Shown piece by piece: positions 23,564 through 33,298 of a stretch of DNA of 64,000 nucleotides. Within the stretch, counting starts at the first letter, position 1. Each line of letters opens with the position of its first letter. The position numbers and the translations under genes are program-made. The stretch spans positions 10,424,609-10,488,608 of the forward strand of contig NC_051126.1 in the NCBI RefSeq assembly GCF_014839805.1, given 5' to 3'. Source of the DNA: Manduca sexta (Eukaryota; Arthropoda; Insecta; Lepidoptera; Sphingidae). The notes beneath the pieces are model-generated. The model saw only the letters and a list, made by a program, of their open reading frames with translations, ran no database searches and was not told the DNA's origin.

Positions 23564-23773
23564 TAATGATTTCTTATGTTTACGCGAATATTAGACATTG
23601 AAATTAAACTAATTTTCGGATTCTATCTCCCGACGTTTCGAAGACTTTGCAGCCTTCATGGTCCCCCATGGTTCAGTCCCCTCCCGTGACCATGAAGGCT
23701 GCAGTCTTCGAAACGTCAGGAGAAAATAAAACACTAATACCGCGATAGAATCCGAAAATTAATTTAATTTCAA
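23564..23773. mobile_element. Palindromic Penelope-like copy (P5), about 13-bp target duplication
   Basis: It begins with the tail 'aatgatttcttatgtttacg'. Both arms carry 'aaactaattttcggattct', with 'cgacgtttcgaagactttgc' inverted against 'ctgcagtcttcgaaacgtca'. CGATATCTGTTAA follows at 23774-23786. The left counterpart CGATATCT+GTCAA is split by the 731-bp foldback (22816-22823 plus 23559-23563). Confidence 0.8.
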
Positions 23774-23904
23774 CGATATCTGTTAACTTCACATTTGTAA
23801 TATATGTAAAATCTAATCAGAATGATTTGCAGATTGCATTTATCAATACCTATATGTTCTGTCGGGTTTCTTTACGGAAAGTTCACCCTTCGTCACTTAA
23901 AAAT

Positions 23905-24400
23905 ATAGCTTACTCCATTCTTCCTTTTACTCGTTAAAAACAATTACTGACAGTTCGTGACTATCTTCAGACGGTTAAGTAAAACGCGTGTATTTTACGT
24001 ACTGCATCGAACAAGTCACGCAATGCGGTGTATGTTAGTACAATAATTTTAAAAGCATAATGGCTTTGTAGGTTCGGTCGCTGCGGGCTTCAACCTCGGA
24101 GAATAGGATTAGTGGTAACAAATCAAACAATCTAGGAATATGGTACAATGACAATTAATATAAATATATAGTGTGGAGGATTTTAAAACAATAATACATT
24201 TTCCCCCTTCGATTTTTAAATAATCAATTCTATTTTCGACTTAAAATTTGGAACACACGGTAAAATACCAAACCTTTTTTTCTCGGCAGTTATGTTCCCA
24301 GAATATTTTTATATGCAATCAAAACTCCATTCTAATTATTACAACTACAAAAACTATACCTCAGTTTGTTAAAGTCGATCAAGTCAACCTAACAACAAGG
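23905..24400. other. No gene seen
   Basis: Upstream/downstream flank of the tRNA gene, AT-rich. A TTTTT run on the minus strand at about 24346-24350 could terminate RNA polymerase III some 57 nt past the tRNA 3' end. Confidence 0.35.
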
Positions 24401-24406
24401 TCCTTC

Positions 24407-24478
24407 GGGCTCGTCCGGGATTTGAACCCGGGACCTCTCGCACCCGAAGCGAGAATCATACCTCTAGACCAACGAGCC
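24407..24478 (-). tRNA. tRNA-Pro (anticodon CGG)
   Basis: This is a complete 72-nt cloverleaf on the minus strand. The acceptor stem GGCTCGT pairs perfectly with ACGAGCC and the discriminator base is C. The anticodon stem CTCGC/GCGAG encloses the loop TTCGGGT, giving anticodon CGG, which reads proline codon CCG. The T arm has CCGGG-TTCAAAT-CCCGG, and box A (TGGTCTAGAGG) and box B (GGTTCAAATCC) are intact. No intron interrupts the anticodon loop. The sequence is essentially the insect tRNA-Pro I know, with a possible G-to-A change in the D loop. Nothing next to it looks like a SINE body, so I read it as a real gene and not a SINE head. Termination would rely on a T run about 57 nt downstream, which is distant. 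Confidence 0.93.
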
Positions 24479-24594
24479 GTGGCGAAACGACGCTAATATA
24501 TGGGGCGGATGTCATTTTTAGTAGCTATGACAAACTAAAACATTATTATTGGATTTATACTTAGGAACATAAGTCCTAGATTGTTAAATTCAAA

Positions 24595-24690
24595 TTATTT
24601 TGCGGATTTTATCGTGATTTTTATATTATAATTTTCTCCCTACGTTTCGAGGACTTTGCAGCCTTCGTGGTAACGACGCGGACACAATTT
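24595..24690. mobile_element. Penelope-like terminal repeat remnant (P6)
   Basis: 'gcggattttatcgtgatttt', 'ctccctacgtttcgaggact' and 'ttgcagccttcgtgg' match one arm of the family. The other arm is absent. Confidence 0.5.
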
Positions 24691-24694
24691 TTTT

Positions 24695-26755
24695 CAATAA
24701 CAACACATTACACAGTTTTTAAGTTATTTTATGAACCGATACTCATAATAGAAAACTATAGTTTTTGTCGGTATATTTAGGTGTAGAGGCGAACATCGAG
24801 TAAATCATAAAATTTGTATCAATTAGAAAAAACGGCTACACAGATGCAAAGATATCTCAGTCTCTAGAGTTTAGTTTAATTGAATTTGTTTTTTTGGACG
24901 CCTCATTATTCATCTTACAATAACTTACTTCCATTTTTTTGTTCTCAGGGGGCTTTATACCATCTACGGGTGCATATTCATCTCTTTTTGCAATTTCGAG
25001 CGTTCTAGTTGAAGAACAGCTTTTATAGCCGTATAGGTAAGAGTCCAAAAACATCCTATTTATGTTCATTTAAAACGCCCGTAATTGCAAAAAGATATAT
25101 TCTTCTTCCTAGACGGCATAAGGCCCCCTGACTACATGGTACACTGGAAGAAAATGCCTTTGGCTTTATATATGGGGAAGCATATTGTATAAATAAATAA
25201 TTCAAAAAATAGATAAAAAAAAAAACATACACTGTGAGCAAAAATCATTTGTACACATAAACTGTATTTTGAGTTAACGGGAACAACATGTACGATATGA
25301 ATACATGATACGTTTTATTAATGAATATCCAATAAAGTAAACATGATTTTTATCTACATTAGTGATATTTCCGTCTAAATTTCCATAAAACTTAAGTTGG
25401 TTAATCAGAACTGAAATGTTTCCCGGCTACAGTCCCACGAGTTTTTAACCAAGAAACTTTGTTTCAGAGTTCAGATGCTATATTTACATAAGACGGCAAT
25501 TTGTGAATATCTAAGTTTTATTTTTGCGGAAAAAAGGCTTCGGGTATTCTAATAACAATTTTTATGTAAATCAGTGTCTGTTCACAAAGAATATCGCCTT
25601 TAATGTAAATCTGGGAAACGATTTTGCTAACTTTACTCTGCGCTTTGTTTTTAAGTTTTTGTTCGAAACTTGCGGAAAGGATTGCGCGGTAAAATTATTA
25701 ATTTAACGTTACATGTAAACGTATTTTCATAATCAATACAATATAATAAATAAACCATCCCAGACAATGCTATGATTTGAAATTCTTATAAGCTTTGATA
25801 CTGTTTTCTAAAAAAATATGGTCACCAGAAAGCATTAGGTGTCTTTTTAAACTCAACCTATTAGGTACCTATTGCTATTTGAGTATAAAGACATCGTAAA
25901 AGTAAAAAAATATAATAAAAGAAAATGTACATAATATTAAAAATTAATAAAAATATTATCAAAGTTAAACACTGAACGGAAATATGCGAGTCACCGGGGC
26001 CCGCGTAAACGATAAAGCGATAAAAAAATTACAAACGCGCCAACCGTGGCGTCACTGACAAATTATTAAAATTGTTCCGCCATATTGTTGGCCGCCATAT
26101 TGGCAAAGTTCGGCCCGCGTAGAACTTGTTGTCGTTAATTTAAATGTTTGGATGACATCAAATATTTTTGTAACGAGAGTTTTTTAAGATTACGAATTCC
26201 GAAACGGAATTTAATTATACCTGTTGGTGGCACTTCATTTTCTTATCTATGTTTCGTTGATAATTAGTAATTGAACTAAATAGGCGAAATTAAAGAGACA
26301 TTGATACCATGTTATTTAAGATTCTAAAATTAAAATTATACTCCTGATCTTTAATAAGCGCGAATAAAATATTTAATTTTTATATTATTAATATTCTAAT
26401 TTAGTTTTTGTATTATTCATTCTATTAAATAATAAGCGATTTCGTTTTCTAGTGTTTTTTTTATTAATTTAATTTAATTTTGTCTAAATCGTTAGTCGTA
26501 GAGCTGGATTTACAAAAGTCGTACTTCAAACTCAACCATTGCCAACACGATTCCGCCCCGTCTAATCATCAAGACAGACCCTACGAACCGTATACAAATA
26601 AAAAAAATCATTTACATATTCGCCGTATCGAGACGGGATCTCTTTTTCATGAGCACATTTGGCAACCCAACCGCGACAGGTACGTAACTAGTCCGTAAAA
26701 CGTGGTCAGAAGTTATTATGCCTTATCATTTGTCTGCAATAGATATTTTTAACTG
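24695..26755. other. About 2 kb without a supported gene
   Basis: Mostly AT-rich. 25980-26150 is GC- and CpG-richer and holds two GCCATATTG motifs. 26480-26681 is an open frame without ATG that ends at CAG|GTACGT, a good splice-donor match. No acceptor fits the frame, so an exon is not called. Confidence 0.35.
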
Positions 26756-26756
26756 C

Positions 26757-26990
26757 CTGTCTCGCTGGTGTAGTTGTATTATGATACGACTGCAGTGCTC
26801 AGGTCTCCGGTTTGATTTTCGAGTCGGGCAAAGTGATATTGGGTTTTTCTATTCATCAGCCCGAAGTTTGGAATTTGGATTCAGTCTCGCCCCCTGTCAC
26901 ATCATAGGACGGAATACGCACGGCGAATAGTGGTCGCACCAGTTACGCCTTTGCCTATCCTTTTGTGGTTAAAAGGCGTGAATGTGTGTG
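26757..26990 (+). mobile_element. Diverged tRNA-derived SINE, family S2
   Basis: 'tggtgtagttgtattatgat' (box A region), 'tccggtttgattttcgag' (decayed box B), 'ctcgccccctgtcacatcat' and 'agttacgcctttgcctatcc' follow S2 in order with many substitutions and a deletion in the middle. Confidence 0.65.
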
Positions 26991-26994
26991 TGTA

Positions 26995-27440
26995 GACGTT
27001 TTAACGTTTACTTTTACTTGTATTAAGTAACCTGTCGTAAAACTATATTTTAATTATAACTTTTTATTTTACTAAAATTCAGTCCTGAGATGTCCATAAG
27101 AGAAGAATAGTGTTATCCTAATTCGAAACCTAGTATAAAAGACAAAGAATTCTGAAATCGAAGTTATACATTTTGTAAGAGTTGCCCGAAGGCATTGTCA
27201 TCAATCATGTCTTCTGGGGTATGAAATGTTGGAAAAATCTGAGAGTATGACCTCGTTAATCAAGAGCTAGGTTTGAAACTGTCCTAGCACCATATGAATT
27301 GACTCATTATTACCGTGGACTTTCTTGACCATGTTATGTTAATTTAATAAATATACCATCTAAAGCATTTGGTCTCAGGTGATATAGCTTTTTTACATTA
27401 ACTCCTTCCTTCACTTTTAGTAGACTCTAAACTACCACTT
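26995..27440. other. No gene seen
   Basis: AT-rich sequence downstream of the Jockey-like LINE tail, with no supported feature. Confidence 0.35.
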
Positions 27441-27489
27441 ATTTTTATTTTATTTTATTTTATTTTATTTTATTTTATTTTATTTTATT
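27441..27489 (-). repeat. (TAAAA)n simple repeat, LINE 3' tail
   Basis: About nine TTTTA units on the plus strand lie immediately at the 3' end of the minus-strand LINE. This fits its genomic tail and not an independent microsatellite. Confidence 0.8.
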
Positions 27490-28329
27490 ATACACAAAAC
27501 AGATTACAATTGGTATAAAAATATACATAAAATTATACAGTTTTAATCTAGATTGTATTCCAGAAATATGTGTACATAGAAAACTAAAATGAGTTAGACG
27601 CTAAATGTATACATAATGAAGTGAGTAAAATTAAATTACAATTACCGTATACAAAGTACAGACTACAAAATAAGCAAATCCGCAACTATTACAGAGTTAT
27701 GTAAAATAACAATTTAATAAACACAGTGATGATTTAGTTAGATAGGTATCATCAAATAGATTAAGATAATGATGATCTCAGTCAGACTCAATGCCTATGT
27801 TGAGTCAAGGTTGTCGGACAATGGAAAAAGGATATCTTTTAGGGTTTTAATAAATGATGCAAGATTGTGAGTAAATATATCCAAGTTCCAATGAATTCTT
27901 ACCAATTCGTTATACTGCCGAGCCATCCTAACCAGGGGGTTGTAACGGGAAATATTATTTTTATAGGTTTGTAGTGCAAAAAGATTTGTTTGGATGGACC
28001 TACGCGCATTATATTTAATATTGAAAGTCACTTGTGAAAGCAAATCAGGAGTGTCTAACAACGAGTGGATTGAAATTAAACTAATTTTCGGATTCTATCG
28101 CGGTGCTAGTATTTTATTTTCTCCCGACGTTTCGAAGACTTTGCAGCCTTCATGGTCACGGGGGGGACTGAGGTGTTGTTCATCCGTAAAGTCAAAGTTA
28201 CAATATCTACCTACATTTTACAATTATACAACTTTTTTTAAATTTTTAAAATTTTAGCTGTTGGTGGTCCGATCTACGCAGAATGAGCTCACAGTGTCTT
28301 GAAGTCTGGCAGCCGGTCTTTTGGGTTCC

Positions 28330-28690
28330 GATTTAATTAAATGTAGAACTGGATCCCAGGCTTGTGCAAGCTTCCAACCATCTTCCCTATTGAAATTAGG
28401 ATGTTTTTAATTTCAATAGCCTCGCGAATCATTCTAGGCAGGAATCGGTGTTCTTTGGCGAGGATTTGTGGCTTGTCTAGTCGCAGATAATGATTGGCGC
28501 CTCCCTCAGAGTGTTCAGCGACTGCAGACTTCGTCGAGCGTCAGTGTTTCACGTCAGCTATATGTTCTTTTACGCGGGTCCCTATATTTCTTTTTGTTTG
28601 CCCGATATAAGAGAGGCCACAGTTGCAATCTATTTTGTATACTCCCGGTTCTTGTAGAGGTATGTGACACTTGACAGGTGGTAAAAATTG
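28330..28690 (-). pseudogene. GIY-YIG endonuclease domain of a Penelope-like element
   Basis: The minus-strand frame reads GVYKIDCNCGLSYIGQTKR, then NIGTRVKEHIADVKH. It shows the GIY motif (as GVY), YIG, the conserved Arg of TKRNIGTR and the downstream EH. The Cys pair in DCNCG fits the Cys/His-bearing GIY-YIG of Penelope-like elements. A TGA at 28541-28543 breaks the frame right after VKH. Past it the same frame gives RSTKSAVAEHSEGG, LAKEHRFLPRMIREAIEIK and, after a one-base deletion in an A run, HPNFNREDGWKLAQAWDPVL, the usual C-terminal region of the family. The enzyme nicks target DNA for integration. Here it is a 5'-truncated, broken copy. It is the main evidence for calling the foldbacks Penelope-like. 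Confidence 0.85.
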
Positions 28691-28697
28691 ACTAATT

Positions 28698-28975
28698 TTT
28701 CTAAGTCTGCAGTCGCTGAACACTCTGAGGGAGGCGCCAATCATTATCTGCGACTAGACAAGCCACAAATCCTCGCCAAAGAACACCGATTCCTGCCTAG
28801 AATGATTCGCGAGGCTATTGAAATTAAAAACATCCTAATTTCAATAGGGAAGATGGTTGGAAGCTTGCACAAGCCTGGGATCCAGTTCTACATTTAATTA
28901 AATCGGAACCCAAAAGACCGGCTGCCAGACTTCAAGACACTGTGAGCTCATTCTGCGTAGATCGGACCACCAACA
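28698..28975 (+). pseudogene. Second, inverted copy of the Penelope-like C-terminus
   Basis: The plus strand reads KSAVAEHSEGGANHYLRLD, then LAKEHRFLPRMIREAIEIK. The reading frame is then lost at the same shortened A run as in the minus-strand copy, before the HPNF...DGW block. It begins abruptly at SAVAEH, so it lacks the GIY-YIG domain. Sharing the identical one-base deletion shows that the two arms derive from one template. Confidence 0.8.
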
Positions 28976-30619
28976 GCTAAAATTTAAAAAATTTAAAAAG
29001 TTGTATAATTGTAAAATGTAGGTAGATATTGTAACTTTGACTTTACGGATGAACAACACCTCAGTCCCCCCCGTGACCATGAAGGCTGCAAAGTCTTCGA
29101 AACGTCGGGAGAAAATAAAATACTAGCACCGCGATAGAATCCGAAAATTAGTTTAATTTCAATGTCTAACATTCGCGTAAACATAAGAAATCATTAACGA
29201 GTGGATTATTTTGTAAAGATAAAGGAAATCAAAATACTTACGACGTATCTCTAAGGTCTGCACATTATATTTAGACAGCCTAGTTTCATAATTAAGATTG
29301 GTACGTCCTAATTTTTCCCGGAAACATAGCATTCGTAAGCACTTTTTCTGTATCCGTTCTAATTCGTTTACATGCACCTTGTAGTGGGGTGACCAAACAG
29401 GGCTGTCATATTCAAGAATGCTTCTAGCAAGAGCATTGAATAAATATAATAAAGATCGAGATTTTTTGAAGCCTTTAGCGGATCTAAAAACAAAACCAAG
29501 AAGTTGGTTGGCTTTAGATGTTATGTGTTGATAATGTGCACGAAATGTAAGTTTATCGTCAAACAGGATGCCCAGATCTTTAGCAACCCTGGATCTTGCA
29601 AGGACACGACCGTCAATCTGGTATTCATTAACAATCTTAGAGCGCCTATTAGTAAATGTTATGACAAAGCATTTGCCAATGTTGAGATACATGAAGTTTG
29701 TCTTACACCAGTTTGAAATAGTATTTAAATCTTTTTGTAAAAGAATACAGTCATTAGACGATGAAATAGTGTTAAATATTTTCAAGTCGTCTGCGTACAG
29801 CAAACATTCACAAGACAAATGCTCTATGAGATCGTTAATGAAAATGATAAATAAAAGTGGTCCCAAATGTCAACCTTGAGGGACCCCAGACGTCACTTGA
29901 GTTGGAGATGAGATGAATCCTTTAAAAACGACCAATTGACTTCTGTTACTGAGGTAGGAAATTATCCAACGATATAAGCTACCATGAATGCCGTAAGAGG
30001 CAAGTTTGTTACAAAGCAACCTGTGATTGACTTTGTCAAAAGCTTTCGAGGAGTCTGTATAGATAGAGTCAACTTGACCACCTGTGGAAAAACTGTTGCA
30101 GAGATAGTTTTTGTATACTAAGAGTTTAGTCACGGTTGATCTACGTCTTACAAAGCCATGTTGTTTATTAGATAAAAGAGGCTTAACATAACTATATAAC
30201 TGATCGTAGACCAATGATTCAAACAACTTTGCAAAGCAGGATAAAATACTAATAGGTCTATAGTTTTCACAGCGAGACTTATCTCCATTTTTGAAAATGG
30301 GTATTATTTGAGCTGTCTTCCATCGCTTTGGAAAGATTCCATTAATGAGTGATTTGTTAAATATGATGTTTAGTGGAATACTCAACTCTTTACCACATAG
30401 TTTAATAAATGATGGAGGAAGTAGGTCTGGTCCAGCGCCTTTATTTTTGTCAAGTTGCTTAATTTTATTAAGGATATCCCTTTCAGTTATAAAAATAATC
30501 GACAGTGAATCTGTAGCTCTATTCTTAAAAATATCATAACTTGTGACTGATTGATTTGAAGAAGCTATGCCGCTTTGATTGTCTGACTTAATAAATTTAA
30601 TTAGATAATAACTAATGAA

Positions 30620-31120
30620 TTAAATTAAAACAAAATAAAAATTATTCAACTAACATTGGTAGTGTTTAGGGGGTCATTGATGCCTGATTAAGCACTCGAG
30701 TACATCCCTGCCACATATGTAGATCGTAAAAGTCCCAATGACTGTGCTTTATACAAACAAGCCCGTGTCAAGGGAATACGATTGTATGCGTGATATTGCG
30801 CGAATAGTTTTGTTATATGTTAGTAGTTATAATCATCTGAAAGGATATAAATTCGAATAATTCTTTAGATTATGTTTCGTAAATTCTGAGTTTGTTTCTT
30901 CATCTATGATTCTTATACAGGTTGATATATCAACCGGCGTGGTGGGATATGTGACTATGGCGAATTAGTAGAAAACAGACAAATCATGATAAATCAGACA
31001 TTGCTTAGCAATTGGAGTATTATTATGGGTAGTGCAAACTGCACACTTAAAATGGCCACACATACACACAATAATTTCTTCGCAGTTCCAAACGACATTT
31101 TCTTAAATCAAACCATAAAG
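30620..31120. other. No gene seen
   Basis: AT-rich flank of the LINE's truncated 5' end. No supported feature. Confidence 0.35.
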
Positions 31121-31324
31121 TTATTTACCCATTTAGCATCGGAATGGTTGCCGGCAAACATGACAGTTACATGACATTACGCGTGTCACGGAAAAATAAC
31201 CTTATTATGTAGTATATAATATATAGTATATTATGTAGTATATAATAAGGTTATATTCCCGTGACACACGTAGTCATGTAGCTGCCATGTTTGCCGGTAA
31301 ACATTCCGCTGGTAAATGGGTTAA
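31121..31324. mobile_element. Foldback MITE (about 204 bp)
   Basis: The whole piece is one imperfect palindrome. 'tttacccatttagcatcgg' and 'ttgccggcaaacatgac' on the left pair with 'atgtttgccggtaaacattc' and 'ctggtaaatgggttaa' on the right. An inner stem 'gtcacggaaaaataacctta' pairs with 'taaggttatattcccgtgac'. The centre is a (GTATATAATA)-type AT loop. No coding capacity; target duplication uncertain. Confidence 0.65.
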
Positions 31325-31992
31325 TCAACCGTCATTTAAGAACCTACCGTTCAACGTAATTCATATGCCGATTGATATTAAAATGTTATTGCTTCTATCA
31401 AGTATGCGACAAGCCCGGAGCTCTGATGGCAAACGCGGACCAACTTGTTCAATTATGATTCCTATTCTAGTCAAAGTTAGACTTTAGACGTTCTACGTTA
31501 TTATTATTGCTCAGATAAAATTCAGAATATTGCAATAAAGTCTGCTGGTATTGCGTATTGTGCAGAAATGGGGGAGATAAAGGTAATATGAGTGTCCTTT
31601 GGCAAAAACTGAAAACTGCTTTAGATGAAAATATAATTGTAAATGTTTTGAATACTTACGTACATGTTTATATGTATATATTGTTAACATATAAACAGAC
31701 CAGAGAGTGGACGTTATCTATTCAATATAAAGTTGTAGTGTCTCTATTAGTGGCGAAAGGTGAAATTTACCGAAAGGAAACCAACGCAACATATAAGTAT
31801 GCGTATGCATGAATGGGGTCTGCAAATCGTTCAAATGATAATTATCTATACTATTATATAAAGCTGAAGAGTTTGTTTGTTTGTTAGTTTGTTTGTTTGT
31901 TTGAACGCGCTAATCTCAGGAACTACCGGTCCAAACTGAAAAAATCTTTTTGCGTTGGATAGCCCTTTGTTCGTGGAGTGCTATAGGCTATA

Positions 31993-33298
31993 CCTAGTCT
32001 TGCCATAAATATTGTAATAAAGAAAAAAGAAAATTGTTAACTGCAAATAACATTTATTACTTTTACAGTGTGTCAGTTTAATACATAAATATAAAACAAT
32101 TAAAAATATAAAAAGCTTATTCGAAGTGGTCTCCATTGGCTGCAATACAGTCCTTTAAACGATGAGGCCAGTTATCAATAGAAGCACGCACTCTTTCCAT
32201 GGGAAAATTCTTCACTGCCAATCGTATAGATTGTTTTAGGGACTCCAAATTATCATGGCGTTTAGAGCAAGCTGTACTCTCTAAAACTGACCACAAATCA
32301 TAATCCAGCGGATTAAGATCGGGACTAGACGACGGCCAGTCTTCAGCTCTGATGAAGTCCGAAACGTTCGATTCCAACCAAGACTGCGTGGACCGAGCTT
32401 TATGACCCGGCGCCGAGTCTTGCTAGAAGGACCATACTTGGTTATTGAACATGGTGATGTTAAGGGGCTTAACTACCTTCTCAAGAATGGTATCTTGATA
32501 CACTTGTGCCGATGTTTTGATACCTTTTTCACAAAAATATGGCTCAGTCACTCCTTCATAGCTAACACCCCACCAAACCATCACTGAAGTCGGATAATGT
32601 CCACGTTGCACTCTGTCGACTAATTGGGAAGCTTCCTTAGAGCTTTGAGCATAAATACGGTCATTTTGTTTGTTAAAATGTTGCTCAATTGTAAAAATTT
32701 TCTCATCCGTAAACAAAATTTTTCTGTGACCTCCCTTTGCGTACCGCTTCAGTAGTTGTTTCGATTTTACCACCCTATTCTTCTTTAAATTATCAGTTAA
32801 GAAATGGCCAGTGCGTCTCTTATAGGCTGCAAGTCCTAAGTCATCTTTTAAAATACGCGACATGGTTCTAGGTGCTATCTTCATTTCCCGAGATAAAATC
32901 TTTTGCTTTCGGACAGGATTTCTTCGAATTCTTTCCCTTACTGCTTTGACCACCTTTTTCGTACGAACACTACGTGGACGGCCAGATCTTTTCTGTCACA
33001 AACAGAGGAGGTCTCATTGTACCTATTAATAGCCCGGTACACAAACATTTTACTAATACCAAGTGTATGGAGAGTTTTAAAAATTGCATTTGGCTCCATA
33101 CCTACTTTGTGTAATGCTATCACAGCGATTCGGTTCTCTTTATCACCCCACACCATTTTAATATCGCAAAATATTTTACAATGTATTGGCGCCAAAATGA
33201 GAAAACACAATGAACAATCGTATAAAAATGACAGATTCGAAATTCAAATGTAATATTTTTTTATAATTAAGTGTAACAGTATTTATGGCCAGACTAAG
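31993..33298 (-). mobile_element. Mariner (DD37D, maT-like), 1,306 bp, nearly complete
   Basis: The terminal inverted repeats are about 28 bp: CCTAGTCTTGCCATAAATAT on the left and, inverted, CTTAGTCTGGCCATAAATAC on the right. They differ at only a few positions. TA flanks both ends (31991-31992 and 33299-33300), the Tc1/mariner target duplication. Excising the element and one TA restores exactly the GGCTATATATCATC seen in the neighbouring repeat unit. That fixes the boundaries without any database. One transposase gene fills the element. Confidence 0.92.
32117..33156 (-). pseudogene. Mariner transposase (DD37D), one frameshift and one stop
   Basis: Starts at ATG 33156 (MVWGDKENRIAVIALHK). 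About 346 codons to the stop at 32117 is the usual mariner length. The N-terminal helix-turn-helix region covers residues about 5-50 (AIFKTLHTLGISKMFVYRAI). After CDRK the frame shifts at about 32986-32996 and resumes as RSGRPRSVRTKK, a GRPR-type linker. The second DNA-binding part (ILSREMKIAPRTMSRILKD) and WGV follow. Catalytic Asp are in ILFTDEKIF (about residue 150), QDSAPGHK (about 246) and NPLDYDLW (about 284). Exactly 37 residues separate the second and third, so DD37D, which points to the maT clade. An amber codon at 32423-32425 replaces the Gln just before the second Asp. All three catalytic residues are present, but the gene cannot make full-length protein as it stands. Confidence 0.93.

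Larger units (their letters stand above)
22790..23900 (+). repeat. Dispersed repeat X, split by nested insertions
   Basis: The left piece 22790-22815 ('gatgggtccatataaccc') and the right piece from 23774 ('aacttcacatttgtaatat', 'gatttgcagattgcatttat', 'gtcgggtttctttacgga') together rebuild the order seen in intact copies at 19.1 and 61.8 kb. The intervening DNA is a Penelope-like copy plus a 731-bp foldback. Confidence 0.65.
28072..29195. mobile_element. Palindromic Penelope-like element (P7) with 12-bp target duplication
   Basis: AACGAGTGGATT occurs at 28060-28071 and 29196-29207. Between them two long arms (28072-about 28530 and about 28698-29160) are near-identical reverse complements. 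A further 35-bp tail is on the right. Each arm runs from the C-terminal coding region of a Penelope-like polyprotein out to the terminal repeat ('cgaaacgtcgggagaaaat'). The left (minus) half is longer and includes the GIY-YIG domain. The reverse transcriptase part is absent. Penelope-like elements combine RT with a GIY-YIG endonuclease and are known for truncated, inverted copies. Confidence 0.85.
27441..30616 (-). mobile_element. 5'-truncated Jockey-like LINE with (TAAAA)n tail
   Basis: On the minus strand the element runs from a truncated 5' end at about 30616, through the reverse transcriptase frame, a 3' UTR (27794-27490), and a (TAAAA)n tail (27441-27489). It is interrupted by a Penelope-like palindrome at 28072-29195. 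Without that insert about 2.05 kb of LINE remains. The ORF1 and endonuclease regions are missing, as is common for target-primed copies that stop early. Confidence 0.8.
27795..30616 (-). pseudogene. Reverse transcriptase of a Jockey-like LINE, broken
   Basis: Reading right to left, the frame opens at about 30613. The fingers region has KGAGPDLLPPSFIK and PIFKNGDKSRCENYRPIS. Motif A follows as YTDSSKAFDKVNH (the usual Phe after the catalytic Asp is Ser), then SGVPQG of motif B. A TGA at 29870-29872 interrupts motif B (GVPQG-stop-HLGPLLF). The frame then continues with motif C YADDLKIF, KDLGILFDDKLTF and the C-terminal RSILEYDSPVW block to 29208. The Penelope insert follows, and the last 88 codons resume at 28059 (LLDTPDLLSQ...) and stop at 27795. 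The catalytic YADD is intact. A nonsense codon, the insertion and the 5' truncation make the gene dead. Jockey-like is my reading of the motif style; CR1 is the alternative. Confidence 0.85.

Noticed and set aside
28988..29184. Minus-strand frames repeated at 28.1, 29.1 and 59.3 kb (sharing IKLIFGFYRGAS)
   Set aside because: They are translations of the Penelope-like terminal repeat, not a protein family.
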